The notes under the pieces: generated by a model
Seen by the model: only the letters and a program-made list of their open reading frames with translations
What the model was told of the DNA's origin: nothing
Databases searched by the model: none
Shown here: piece by piece, positions 50,201-61,414 of the stretch
How the letters are laid out: each line of letters begins with the position of its first letter
Numbering within the stretch: position 1 is the first letter of the stretch
NCBI RefSeq assembly: GCF_000189635.1
Contig: NW_002476227.1
Coordinates: 124,001 to 188,000 of the forward strand
Direction of reading: 5' to 3'
Length of the DNA stretch: 64,000 nt
Source of the DNA: Tetrahymena thermophila SB210
Taxonomy: Eukaryota > Ciliophora > Oligohymenophorea > Hymenostomatida > Tetrahymenidae
Made by a program: the position numbers and the translations under genes

Positions 50201-53200
50201 ATATAAATTACATTAGTAAGAATTTTTTAAATATTCACAAAAAATATTTTAATTTTTAAAGACATTTTTAAATTTGAATTTAACAAAACAAATAAACAAA
50301 CTAATTTCAAGTATTAATTTTTAACTAAAAAAAATAAATATGAATTTATTTATATAAACAATTTTGAACATAAACTGTAATAACAAATTTTCATTTTATT
50401 TTCTAAATTATAAAATTTTTAATATTTATAAAAATAATTTTTTATTTTAGTTGAAAATTAAATAATAAATTTTCTGCTGTTAATTTATTTTTGAAAATGT
50501 AGTAATTAATTTCATATTCTATTTATTATAAAGTAAGTAATTAAGTAAATTATTTAGATTTTATTTGGAGTAACAAACGATTCACAAAAGCAAGTTGATT
50601 AATTTTTTCATTTTGATCAGTCTTGACCTGACTTGAGATGTAATATTTTAATTACTTCTATTAAAGAATATTTTTATTATTATTTTATGAAGAAGGATTA
50701 TTTATTACATGTATAAAGCTAGAGTATTTAATACAGTATTTTTTCTTAGCATTAAACTAATTTTTTGAAATACTTAGTCCTCTATTGTATTTTATCTATA
50801 AAATAATTAAAATTTCACAAATATTAAAATGAATTAAGAAATATTTAATTCATAATTAATTTAAGAAATATTTATTTATTTGGCTACTTCAAATCCAAAG
50901 CTAAATGTTTAATCTTCTGGTTTTGCAATATTTTTTCAATTAAAACATATGCCCCTGCATCAATAATGTTGTTCCACCTATAAATTTAACTTTAAACTAA
51001 AAGTTCAATTTAATTAAATATTTTACTGCAAATAAATTGTTAAAAAGTTGAGGCTCTGACAATTAAGAAGCTCCTATCCTAAATATTGAGCCCCCAAATT
51101 TTCAATATTATTTGTCCTTTGATTTAATTATAATTGAATCTAAAAATATCTCAATTATAAAAACATGTTTTACGATAGATCAAGGATTAGTTTTTGCAGA
51201 CCAATGCATTAAGCAATGCCTTTACATAAGACTGATATCGCTTAATCTCCAATTTTGTTTACTCTAAAAATTAATTAGCAGGTATTAATAATTATCAATG
51301 TAAAAAAAAATTAATACGATAAATTAAGGTTTAATTGCTTTAGATTTTAGCATTCAGCTAAATCGAATGTTATGCTTGAGTTACTTAAATAACCAATTTT
51401 ATTGGAACTTTTTAATAATTTTTAAGTCTAACATTTATTATTTTTAAACCTTCTCATTAATTAATTTTACGATAAGTCAAGACTTAAATTGATTAAAAAT
51501 TAACATTTGACACAACCCTATCCAAGCATGGAAAAACCTTTATCTCCGATGTCATTCCATCTTTTTTTAATAAATAATATATATATATATATGTATTTAA
51601 TTGCATTTTACCTTAACTCTAAATTTATAATCTAAAGATTCTTGCAATTAGCTAAATCTTATCCAAGAGCAACCGATCCTTAATCAGTTATATTATTCCA
51701 TCTTAAAAATAAATTAAAAAAATAAATAAAAACTTACAGTTAATCTAAAAAACTCAAATGTTTTATGATTAAATAAAAATTTTAATTCTATTTTTTTTAA
51801 TTATCAATTTTCAATTCAATCAATTAATTAATTTAAAATAGATTATTGAAGTATTTTTTATTAATTATTTTGTCAATATTTAAATTTTTAAAGTTAGATT
51901 TTTTTATTCAATCAATAATAATCGTATTTTTTGATATAAAATATTATTTCAATTTGTTTAATAAATTAATAATTAACTTTTGAATAAATTTAATATTTAT
52001 TTATTTAGTTATTTTTGATTGACAAAATAATTAAAATAATTTAATTTTAAATAAAATTTAATGTTACCTCAAATCTAAATAAATTGAAGAAAGACACGGA
52101 AATTTTGCTAAATTCTTAGCCAATTTAATCACTCCTTAATCACCAATTTTGTTTGATCTTATTAATCCATTCATAAATAAATAAATACATACATAATAAA
52201 TAATTAAGTTTATTTAAAACTTATAATATAATTTACAGCAATTGCAAGTAAAGAGTATTAAGTAATGAACATTTTGATAATTCTGTGGTCATTTAAGAAA
52301 TGCCTTAGTGTCCTATTTTATTTCCTCTGTTATATTTTTTTAAAAATAGAGCTTTCATGATATATTATTAATATTTTATTTTTACGATAAGTTGAGAATT
52401 AAATTTGTCAATTATTTGATGCTAGATATTTCTAATCCTAAGTTAGATGATTCCATATCTCCTATGTTATTAAGTCTAAAAAATTTCAATTAATTTATCA
52501 TTGAATAAGCATTTACGTACGATAAATTGAGATTTATTGTTTTTATGTCCAAGCAATTCTTTAAATGTGATCCAATACTAGAAATAAAGTTTTATCTAAT
52601 TTTATTTTTAGATGGTTTTTTTAAATAAATTAAAAAAAACTTTCAAAAAATTACGATAAATTAGCTATTAAAATTTAAAGATTATAGCAGTTAGAAATAA
52701 ATTATATAATTTTTTAAGAATCAGCATTATCTAAGTTATTTGATCTATATTATATAAAAACTATTTAATTTATTTGAAATAAAAGATATTTATAATATAC
52801 TGCAAATCGATATTCAAACTTGTTATATTTTTACATTGTGATATTGCTTATCCTAATATTTCCACTCCTTCTTCATCCAAATTATTTGACCTATTTTAAA
52901 ATAATTCTTATTTAATAGCATAAACAAATTATTAACATTCTACTTAAAGTCTAAAACTAGCTCCTTTAAACTTTTAAAATTAGCTAAAAAATCAGCAAAG
53001 AGACTGCAGCTTTGAACTCCTAATTTCTTTTTACTTTTTAAAAATTTGAATAATAGATTGATTATTAATGATTAAATAAAACCTTAAATTAACCTTAAGT
53101 TAAGTTATATTGTTTTGATTTTCAAGTTGTTTAAGCTTTTAAGATAATAAAATAATTATTTAAATTTAGCTACATAAATATTTTGTTTTACTTGAGATAA

Positions 53201-53215
53201 GCAATTTATGTTCAT
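47202..53215 (-). CDS. Leucine-rich-repeat protein, one repeat per exon (complete)
   Basis: This is a second ladder of LRR exons, opposite in orientation to the one at the left end. First exon 53215-53094 (start MNINCLSQVKQN). LRR exons: 53033-52944, 52890-52801, 52744-52655, 52595-52521 (75 nt), 52475-52386, 52326-52237, 52157-52068, 51701-51612, 51560-51471, 51407-51318, 51263-51174, 51116-51027, 50977-50888, 49561-49472, 49103-49014, 48895-48806, 48690-48601, 48516-48427, 48294-48205, 47921-47832, 47750-47661, 47555-47466. Terminal exon 47391-47202. All junctions are phase 2 and the sum is 759 codons including TGA. Each repeat follows N-x-I-G-D-x-G-x-x-x-L-x-x-x-L-x-x-C-x-x-L-x-x-L-x-L-x-L, the ribonuclease-inhibitor type, so the protein should be a curved binding scaffold. 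There is no signal peptide, F-box or kinase domain. Degenerate module-like patches remain in the long intron 49562-50887 and near 49240. Confidence 0.85.
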
Positions 53216-54521
53216 TTACTTTTCAGATTTATTTTTTTTTCAATTCTCTTTCTAAATTTAAATTAAAAAAATTAAATAATCTATTCACAAATTTCTACTC
53301 ACATATTAAATCGAAATGTTTTTTTTCAAATAAATTTCAAATTTTTTTCAAAGATTTAAATTAAATAATCTAATCTAATTAATCAATTAGCTATCCGTTA
53401 AAAGTATAAATTTTTTTAAATTATGAAGATTTAATCAAAAAACATTAAAAATGTAAAGAAAGGATTAATTTGATGTTTTTTCTTTCATAAATCGATTAAA
53501 AAAATTTACTAATAAATATTTTATAATAAATTTACTCTCAAAAAATATTTTTTTGTATTTTGTTTCAAAAAATAAATTGAAAAGTTTTTTTCAAGTAAAT
53601 CAAACTAAAATTTATTTTTAAAAATAGCCTGAATTTATACTTGCTTTTATCAATAAAATCAGAAAATATCTTAAAATAATATGTGTAATATTTATTAATT
53701 GAAATAAATAATTTATTACAACAAGTACTTACTTAATAATTAAATTCTTTTATAAATATTTAATATGAATTCAATTCTAATAAAACAAAATTTTATAGAA
53801 AGCAAATTTTTTTATTAATTTAATGAATATATAATATTTTTGAAAGAAAATAGCTTTTGTTTTCTTATTAATAAGGAGTTAAACCTTTATATTTAGTTTC
53901 TAAAAATTATTTTTTAAGAAGTTAATAGTTTTTATCATTTTAATCTCAAAGTCCTTAACCTATGACATGACATATGTTAATTCTTTGATAAATATTTAAT
54001 TAGCCTAAATTAAATTTCAAAAAATCCAATAATTTAGTTGAAAAGTAAATTCTTTTTCTAAATTGAATAATGCAGAAAGTATATTTATTTTTTAAAAAAG
54101 AAAATAGCTTTAAAAACGATATAAATTAAAAACTAAATAGCTAAGTTTACAATTAGTTGTTATCATTTTAACCTCTAATTAATTTCTTCAAGAGTTACAT
54201 AAATTTAAAAATTTTAACTATTCTAATTAAAAAAATTACTACATTATGAAGAGTTTATTAAAAAGATTCGTTTCATGAAAACATAAATTAGCTTCTAATA
54301 AGTAATTAAATTTTGAAGTTGTTTTTATGAATTTATTTTGGAATTATCTTTGGGCTGAATTTAATTAAAAAAGATGCTGCTTTTTTTAAATTTATTTAAC
54401 ATGACTTGAGTTATTTATTAAGAGACGAAAATTTAATAGATGAAGTTTTTGCAAGTTTTTAAATTGGCTTAATAACACAAAAGTTTTAAATTGTAAGCAT
54501 TATATAAATATAAATAAATTT
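53216..54521. other. Intergenic, tandem minus-strand genes
   Basis: About 1.3 kb upstream of the LRR gene and downstream of the cysteine-rich membrane protein. It is very AT-rich, with several long A or T runs. No gene or further LRR module was found. Confidence 0.5.
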
Positions 54522-55873
54522 TCAATCATAATTGATCTCAAGGTTAATATTATTAGGAGTAGCATCATAATTTTTTGTTTCGCCATTTTTTTTTTCATCA
54601 TCATCTTAACTTCCGTTGTTGAATTCTTTTAAATAAAATTAAAATATTAAAAAAGTAAATATCGTGATTAAAATTTATATTTATTACTTTCAATTTGTAA
54701 GGATTCGAGCTTGATTAAGTTATTAGTTTGTAATTTTTGATCAAAAATATTATTCTATGTACTTTATCTTCTAGCAAAAATATCTTGAACACTTCTCGCT
54801 TCAATATGAGGCTTTATTTCTTTTGCAATCATATTTTAAGCGCTACAATTTTCTATTAAAATTAATTTTCCTAACTCTTTTGATTCCTTTTTTTCATAAA
54901 AATCTATGTTTCCATTACCTTCTAATACTTCTTCTTCTTCACAGTTGTTTTCCTATTCAATTTACTTCATATTTTTGTAGAACTTTCTTACAAAATATAA
55001 AAGTACAATGAGTATAATTAATAATAAGGCAAAAGAAGCAATTGCTAGCTCTAAAAATAAATTATCATTGCTTTCATTTGAATTGTCAGAGTTATTAACT
55101 TATTATTACTTCTAAGATTGTTATTGTTATTGCTATTACTACTCTTACTGCTACTATTATTGTTGCTATTGATTTTATTACTACTAATACCATAATTATT
55201 ACTATTATAATTTCTATTGATATAAGGAACACTAATTTTATTATTACTAATCTTATTGTTAACTACATGGTAAGCATCCTTGTGATCCTGACCAATAATA
55301 TCCATCTAAACAGTATTATGATTGAGTACATACCGTTTAATCTTTTTTTAATATAATGTTCAAAGTACACCCTGCGTAAACGCAAGTTTGGTAGGATTAA
55401 CTCCATACTAATCCATTTTAGCATATTTATGAAGTAGCACAGCTCTCTTCAGAATAAGCAAGTAACCCTTTCCCGCAATAATACAAGCATTGTCCTAATG
55501 TGATAGAATATAAATCAGTTGTTGCACATACTGTATTTTAACATATTGCATTACAAGGAAGGCAATATTTTTAATTCAATCCAATATTAGTAGGTGAACA
55601 GTAATTGCAAAACATTTCCATGGTTGCTGAGGATCCGTCCAAACATTAAATAGGAGATTAAAGATTTCTCTTAAAAATCAAAGATTAAGCTTAGCATTAT
55701 TATGAATCTTCATTTAACACGTATCCTTCTTCACATAAATCACATAAAACAGATGGTTGATTGTCATCGTTTGAAGTATTTTGAATATAATACCTCTTAC
55801 AATTTTAAATAATTTTGCTAGTAATAATAACTAATGAATATATTTAAATCAATAAAAAATACTTCAATTACAT
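54522..55873 (-). CDS. Single-pass membrane protein, cysteine-rich ectodomain, Gln tract
   Basis: Two exons (55873-54688 and 54625-54522) join in phase to 430 codons including TGA. A signal peptide (MQLKYFLLIQIYSLVIITS) is followed by a cysteine-rich ectodomain to about residue 208, with CxxC units such as CDLCEEGYVL, CNYCSP, CLPCNAIC and CLDGYYW. These resemble furin-like or granulin-like surface repeats common in ciliates. Residues about 209-270 are mostly Gln, encoded nearly all by TAA and TAG, with an Asn/Ser linker. One helix follows (ASFALLLIILIVLLYFV), then an acidic to mixed tail of about 125 residues, presumably cytoplasmic. The single intron is 62 nt. The role is likely cell-surface. 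The start was chosen as the ATG that places the hydrophobic signal at the N-terminus; the frame stays open for some way upstream. Confidence 0.8.
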
Positions 55874-57039
55874 TTGCCTTTATTTTTTTATTGTTTATTG
55901 TTTTGTTTTGATAATTAAAGTTATTGAAAAATAAATCAAACTTAATTTATAAAAAAATTTATTAACTTTGATGATGATTTTTCTCTTTACTAGAAAGAAG
56001 GAAGACATTTAATTATTTTGAATTATTTTGACGCAAAAAATAAGAAAACTAAAAATTTTTTATGAGTTGAAACTTAGTAAGATATGGTTTCAAATTTATT
56101 GCTTCTGAGCCATTCAATATTATTTCTCTTTTTACTATAATTTATATTTCACAATCTTAATGCTCTGTGATCGATTTTACCATATATATCTTTCATGAAA
56201 TATAAGTTTTATTTGATATCTTCTAAAAATTTTATCGGTAGTAAAATATTCATTTAAGCTTACATAAAGCAAAATTATAATTTTAAATAAAATAAATAAC
56301 TAATCTAAAATATTTAAAAGTAAATAAAATTTTATCTTCAAATTACTTTAAATTTAAAATAATCAAATAAAACCAAATTAAATTTTAAATATTAACTTAC
56401 ATTCCTCAAAAAAGAATGCAAAGCCAAATTATGAGGAAGTAAGTCTGTCCATTTTAATTAAAAAATTTAAAAAAATACAGTAAAAAAGCTTTTTTTCAAA
56501 TTTAAACAGGAAATAAATATGTTTGTTTGTTTGTTTAGAACTTTTTCAAAAAAAAGAAGGTTTTTTTGTTTCTTTATATTTGAATGAAATATGAACTTAA
56601 ACCTTCATATGGTTTCAATTATATTTTGTAGTTTTTGTAAATTTTATAAATTTTTAAAAATGAACACACTATTTAAAATCAAAATAAAGAATAATCAATT
56701 AATTAATTAACTAAAATGATTAGTATTTATAATTTTATGATAAATTTATAGGCAAATTATTTTTCATAATAAAAAATATCTACTTGATCAATTATTTTTA
56801 AATATAAAATCGTTATGTTTTTTATTTATTTATTTATTTAGCCTTGATGGCAAAACTAGATAAATTTAAAAATTGTTTTATATTTGTTAGAGCAAATAAA
56901 TTTTAATTTTGTAACTTAATATAAAATAAGAATAACAAGTTGCTAGTTTGCTAGCTATTGAAGTTTGTTTATTATTTATTTTTTAAAATTAGATTTATTA
57001 TTTAAAGAATTTACTCATTATTTAAATTGTTTAAGTAAT
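55874..57039. other. Intergenic with one possible small gene
   Basis: Spacer between the membrane-protein gene and the first protease gene. It contains the weak two-exon frame at 56452-56149 (separate entry). A GTTT run lies near 56521-56536, and the left edge of the protease duplication is near 56822. Confidence 0.5.
56149..56452 (-). CDS. Possible small two-exon gene or gene remnant
   Basis: Exon 56452-56401 (MDRLTSSQFGFAFFFEE) ends at a strong GTAAGT donor. Exon 56258-56149 continues in phase (LLPIKFLEDIKQNLYFMKDI) and ends at TGA, giving 54 codons. The same frame stays open and coding-like after that TGA (NIEWLRSNKFETIS and beyond, to about 55950). The peptide could thus be a very small protein, or the remains of a longer gene cut by a TGA. 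No family is recognised. Confidence 0.3.
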
Positions 57040-58098
57040 TCAATTTGGTTAATATGCATATTAAGTAAATATTCCACCATTACCTGTGCTAGATACTTTT
57101 ATGTAACCTTAATCTCCCCATGAAGTACCCCAGCTGTTTCTAAGCAACCAATAGCCACTTCCCCATCCTACAATAGCAACAGCATGGTTTAATTAAGGTT
57201 TTTATTTTTAAGTAAAAATACCAGATTTATAGTGGGCCCAATAAGTACCGTCTACTGCTACCGAAACAGCACCATTCTACATTACAGCTTTTTGTATTAC
57301 AGAATTGTTCTTTTGGAGATTTTAATAACTTTTTATTTTATATATAGATGTTTTATTAGAGAATTAGCATGAAGATCCATATGCTCCTTAATAAGGATAA
57401 GCAGATTCTGTCATAAGTCCAGTGAGTTTAGCATAATCAAAAGAGTCAGTAAACCATCCGCCCTAACATCCATCGCGATCATAAACGCAATCTACTTGCT
57501 GTTATTCAGAGAGACTCACTGTAATATTTTTTTTAGCTGAATAATAACTCTCTACTGCAACAGAAGTAGAAAATGCCCAACAACTTCCACATCCGCCTTA
57601 ATTTTTGATTTCTTATAATTTACCAGGACCATTTACTCTAATATCCCAAGTAGTAGGATTAGAAGCCTTTGTTTATTTTTATTAATTTACGTTTTAATTG
57701 TCTTATGATGTTTAATTATTTGATTAAGTATTTTAATTGTTTTAGTTATCATTATTTTATGATTAATCTTAATCAGAGATAGCAAGTTTATGTGCTCCAG
57801 TGAACAAATTCAAGAATTCTTCTTTTGTATAATCACTAAAAAAAGAAATGTCAAATTAAGCAGTGGTTACTTCTGCATTTAGCCTGTCAATTTCATTAAG
57901 ATTTTCAACAAAAGTAGCAAATCTGAATTACTGAACTTCTTCACTTTCATAAGCCTTAGAAAAACTTTTTTTGAATTGTTCAAATTTTTAGTGATGCTAA
58001 TGTTTTTAACTAAATGTATTTTTGTCAAAATTTGATTGTCCATTAACAATCAATATTAAAATAAAAATAATAATAACACTTTATTATGAACAGCACAT
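57040..58098 (-). CDS. Papain-family (C1A) cysteine protease, copy A
   Basis: Uninterrupted frame of 353 codons including TGA. A hydrophobic N-terminus (VIIIFILILIVNG, about residues 8-20) is a signal peptide. An I29-type inhibitor propeptide follows (FEQFKKSFSKAYES to [15 protein letters not shown]), then a Gln/Asn/Ser linker of about 40 residues, then the mature protease. Catalytic residues are present: Cys173 in GGCGSCWAF, His305 in NHAVAIVGW and Asn321 in LLRNSWGTSWG. The oxyanion Gln is in the KNQGGCGS segment. Such proenzymes act in lysosomes or food vacuoles or are secreted; removal of the propeptide is expected to activate them. The linker is longer and more repetitive than is typical for the family. 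It is most similar to the tandem copy at 60338-61414. Intact by every sign visible. Confidence 0.92.
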
Positions 58099-58689
58099 TT
58101 TTTTTGTTTATTTACTGATTTTTTTGTTTTGTTTTATGTATTTAATTTATTATTATTTACTTCAGTTCGTTCTTAGCGTTATATTTAAAACAACTAAATT
58201 GTCTTTTCAATGTAACAACATAAATTCAGTTTACATTCTATTTGATTTTAATTAATTAAGGAGTGTTTGATTGTTTTTCTTACTTTTACTCAACCAAAAA
58301 TAATTATTAAATTGGGGGAAATTGTTCAGTAAGAAGTTTTATGTTGCGACTCTATCTTACACAATAAAAATTAATATTGAGAAATGTTTTATAATGAATA
58401 AAAGAGAGTTCGATAACTTAAAAATATTTGCGCTCAAATCAAAATTGAAGTTGATAAAGAAATTCTTCATAAAAATAAGCATCGCTAAAAAGACAACTTT
58501 ATTTTGTATACATCTTTGATTGCTTTGCAATATTGCTATTAACTATTTGAAAATAAATAAATCAATCAAATTATTAATTTAAAGATATTTTGTGTATGAT
58601 AAGCCAGCTTAACTTAACTGACTCTGATCTTTTTTAGATTATTTAAAAAAATTGAAGATTAATCAACAACAATTTTCATAAAAATGAAT

Positions 58690-59540
58690 CCAGTATAAAA
58701 ATCTACTTTAGCATGTTCGATTTAAGTAACAAAAAAAAGCCAAAATAAAATGCTAAGTTAATAAATCTTTAAAATTTGATAAATAAATATGATTGAAAAA
58801 ATGTACATATTGCTAAATATTGCTTAAAATTTTATAGTTTTATTAAAAAAAATCTTCATATTTTTTATCTGACTGAATTTTTTGTCATTTAACTTTATTT
58901 TCTAATCTATATTTTTGAAAAACTTAAAAATAGTCAAATTTGATTCTTCCTTCAGTTAATCTAATAATAAATACTATTTTGCCAAAGATTTTATCAAAAA
59001 AAAAATCATTCAAACATTAACGCAATAATCACCTTTTATTCAAATAGCATCTTAATGGAAGGAAGATCATTAATTATTTATTAATTTAACATAAAATTTG
59101 TATAAAAATCTACTTTAACAAATAACATAAAAATCTACTTTAACTATTAGTATAAAAATCTACTTTAACAAGTTTGAATAACCAACAAATAAAGTCAAAA
59201 TAAAATACCAAGCAAACAATTTTAAAAAATTTATTACTAAATTTTAATGAAAAATGAAAATACTATGATAAATATGACATTAAATTTGTCTTTTTATTTG
59301 AAAAAAATCTAATTTATTCTGAATTAATTGGTCATTTAACTTTTCTTTACTTTTTTTTCAAATAACTTAAAAAATTGTCAATTTAATTATTTAGTGAATC
59401 TATCTATCTATTACTACTTTCAAATTTACAAGAGCTTTCATCAAAGGAAAAATTTAAATATTAATTATATAATCAATTTTTAATAAAATAATAATTGAAT
59501 TTAGGATTATTAATTATTGATTAATTTAAATTTTAGAATT
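58690..59540. repeat. Two-copy 0.45-kb repeat upstream of protease A
   Basis: Segments of about 0.4 kb beginning near 58690 and 59150 match each other. Both start with AGTATAAAAATCTACTTTA, both carry a GTCATTTAACTT tract before a T/TTTTC run, and both then have a CTATTTT..CAAA segment. The same paired arrangement occurs upstream of protease B. Confidence 0.65.
59101..59169. repeat. Three copies of ATAAAAATCTACTTTAAC, 25-bp period
   Basis: Exact 18-bp units lie at 59102-59119, 59127-59144 and 59152-59169. A near-identical single copy is at 58694-58711. On the gene's own strand the unit reads GTTAAAGTAGATTTTTAT. They lie 0.6 to 1.1 kb upstream of protease A. They could be a regulatory motif or a simple local expansion. 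Confidence 0.85.
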
Positions 59541-60337
59541 GACCAGTATAAAAAGGGGGATGAATAGCTTTAATTACAATTTGAAAAAGAAAATTTACTT
59601 GCCACACTGGATGGAAATAATCTATATACTTTCTAAAAATTTAAACCTTACTTACTATAAAAATTTTAATAATAGAAGCAAGTTTTAATATTTTTTTGAA
59701 AATTTCTTTTTTTTCCAAAAAAATTATGAATAAAATTTTATAAAATATTTAAAATGAATTTTTGATTTTTCTTTTAACTACTTTTTAATGTCTAATTTAA
59801 AAAAATATTCTCATCACTGATTTAGGTATAGTGATATTAAAAAAAAACAAGTTAAATACAAAAAGGCTAAAAAAGGTGCTGTGTTATTTAGAAGAAATAA
59901 AGAGCTAATTTTGATATGCTTCGAAAAAAAAAAGTAATAATATTTGAACACAATTTTAAAATATTTATTTTATTTAATAAACTCTAAAAAGTTAATAGTG
60001 TTTGTTTATGAGGTTGGCTACTATAATTTAAAGAATAAAAAATAATATTTGTTTCACTCACAATACTGATTAAATTTTCTTCAATAATTTATTTTAAAAA
60101 TCTTAAATGATAAATAAATCTATTTATTTTTTATTTAGCCTTCCTTACAAGTAAAACTACATAGATTTAAAAATTATTTTATATTTTGAGTAAATATTAA
60201 TTTTCGAACTTAATTTAAAATATGAATAATAAGGTAATAACTAGATTGTTAGTTTGCTTGCTTGCTATCTAATTATTTAAGTTTATTTATTTTTTTAATT
60301 TTTAAGATTTCATTCATTATTCAAAGAATATTAATTC

Positions 60338-61414
60338 TCATTTAATTGGTGAATATGTATATTAAGGAAATATTCCACTATAGCCAGTGTTAGTAACTTT
60401 GATGTAACCTTATTCACCCCATGAAGAACCCCAGCTATTTCTAAGCAGCCAGTAATCGCTTCCCCATCCTATAAGAGTAACAGCATGATTTATTTAAGGT
60501 TTTTCTTTTTAAGTAAAAATACCAGATTTATAGTTTGCCCAATAAGTAGCATCAACTGCTATCGAAAGAGCACCGTTCTGCATTATAGCTTATTTTATTA
60601 CAGATGTATCATTTTCTAATTTTTTATAACCTTATATTTGATAAAAAGATGTTCCCTTAGGTAATTTAGATAATTAGCACGGTTCAGTTTAATCTTTATT
60701 TATGTAAGGATAATAAGTAGCATTTAAAACAATACCAACGCTTTGTATATATTTAAAAGCATCATTAAACCACCCGCCATCACATCCACCATGATCATAA
60801 ACACAATCTACTAACTGCTATTTTGAGAGATTCAATGTAATATTTTTTTTAGCTGAATAATAGCTCTCTACTGCACCAGAAGTAGAAAATGCCCAACAAC
60901 TTCCACATTGGCCTTGATTTTCGACTGGTTATAATAATCCAGGACCATCTGTTCTTATATCCCAAGAACTAGGAATAGATTCTTCTATTTATTTTTATTC
61001 ATTTTAGTTTGATTTGTCTGATGATTTTTAATTATTTGATTAATCATTTTAATTATTTGAGTTATTATTGTTTTATAATTAATCTTAGTCAGACATAGCA
61101 GGTTTATGTGCTCCAGTGAACAAATTCAAGAACTCTTCTTTGGTGAAATCACTAAAAAAAGAAATGTCAAATTAAGCAGTGGTTACTTCTGCATTTAGCC
61201 TATCAATTTCTTTAAGATTTTCAACAAAAGTAGCAAATCTGAATTACTCAACTTCTTTGCTTTCATAAACCTTAGAATAAGTGTTTTTGAAGACTTTAAA
61301 CTTTTTGTGGTGTTAATGTTTTTTATTAAAGTTATTTTAGTTATCATTCTATTGCCCTGTAACAAGCAATATCAAAATAAAAATAATAACTACACTTTTT
61401 TATTTATTCCACAT
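60338..61414 (-). CDS. Papain-family (C1A) cysteine protease, copy B
   Basis: Uninterrupted frame of 359 codons including TGA, with the same plan as copy A: signal peptide ([13 protein letters not shown]), I29-type propeptide ([14 protein letters not shown] to [15 protein letters not shown]), a Gln/Asn/Ser-rich linker of about 40 residues, then the mature enzyme. Catalytic Cys173 (GQCGSCWAF), His310 (NHAVTLIGW) and Asn326 ([11 protein letters not shown]) are all present. The propeptide and the region around the active-site Cys are nearly identical to copy A. The stretch between the active-site Cys and His has diverged most (for example YPYINKDQTEPC against YPYQGAYGSSC), and that part of the fold helps shape the substrate cleft. 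Both copies look functional. Different specificity is an inference from where the changes fall. Confidence 0.92.

Larger units (their letters stand above)
56822..59560. repeat. Protease tandem duplication, unit A
   Basis: About 2.7 kb containing the first cysteine protease gene with its 3' and 5' flanks. It matches 60119-62830 over its full length. The offset between copies is about 3.3 kb (start codons 3,316 bp apart). Flank landmarks shared by both units include GAGCAAATAAA-type 3' sequence, AAAATTGTTCAGTAAG, TTGCTTTGCAATAT and GATAAATAAATATGATTGAAA. Confidence 0.8.
58099..60337. other. Spacer between the two protease genes
   Basis: This contains the upstream region of copy A (with a two-copy 0.45-kb repeat and a 25-bp-period motif cluster), the right edge of duplication unit A, about 0.55 kb of unduplicated AT-rich DNA, and the left edge of unit B. 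Small plus-strand frames at 58022-58519 are not supported as genes. Confidence 0.6.

Noticed and set aside
54823-55011. 62-codon plus-strand frame
   Set aside because: Antisense to the membrane helix and tail of the cysteine-rich protein.
55051-55305. 84-codon minus-strand Asn/Ser-rich frame
   Set aside because: Same strand as the membrane protein but shifted in frame; it is the repeat tract read out of frame. The Gln frame links cysteine domain and helix without a break.
58022-58519. Two plus-strand frames upstream of protease A
   Set aside because: One overlaps the antisense of the signal-peptide region. The other is in the duplicated flank and is not preserved as a frame in unit B.
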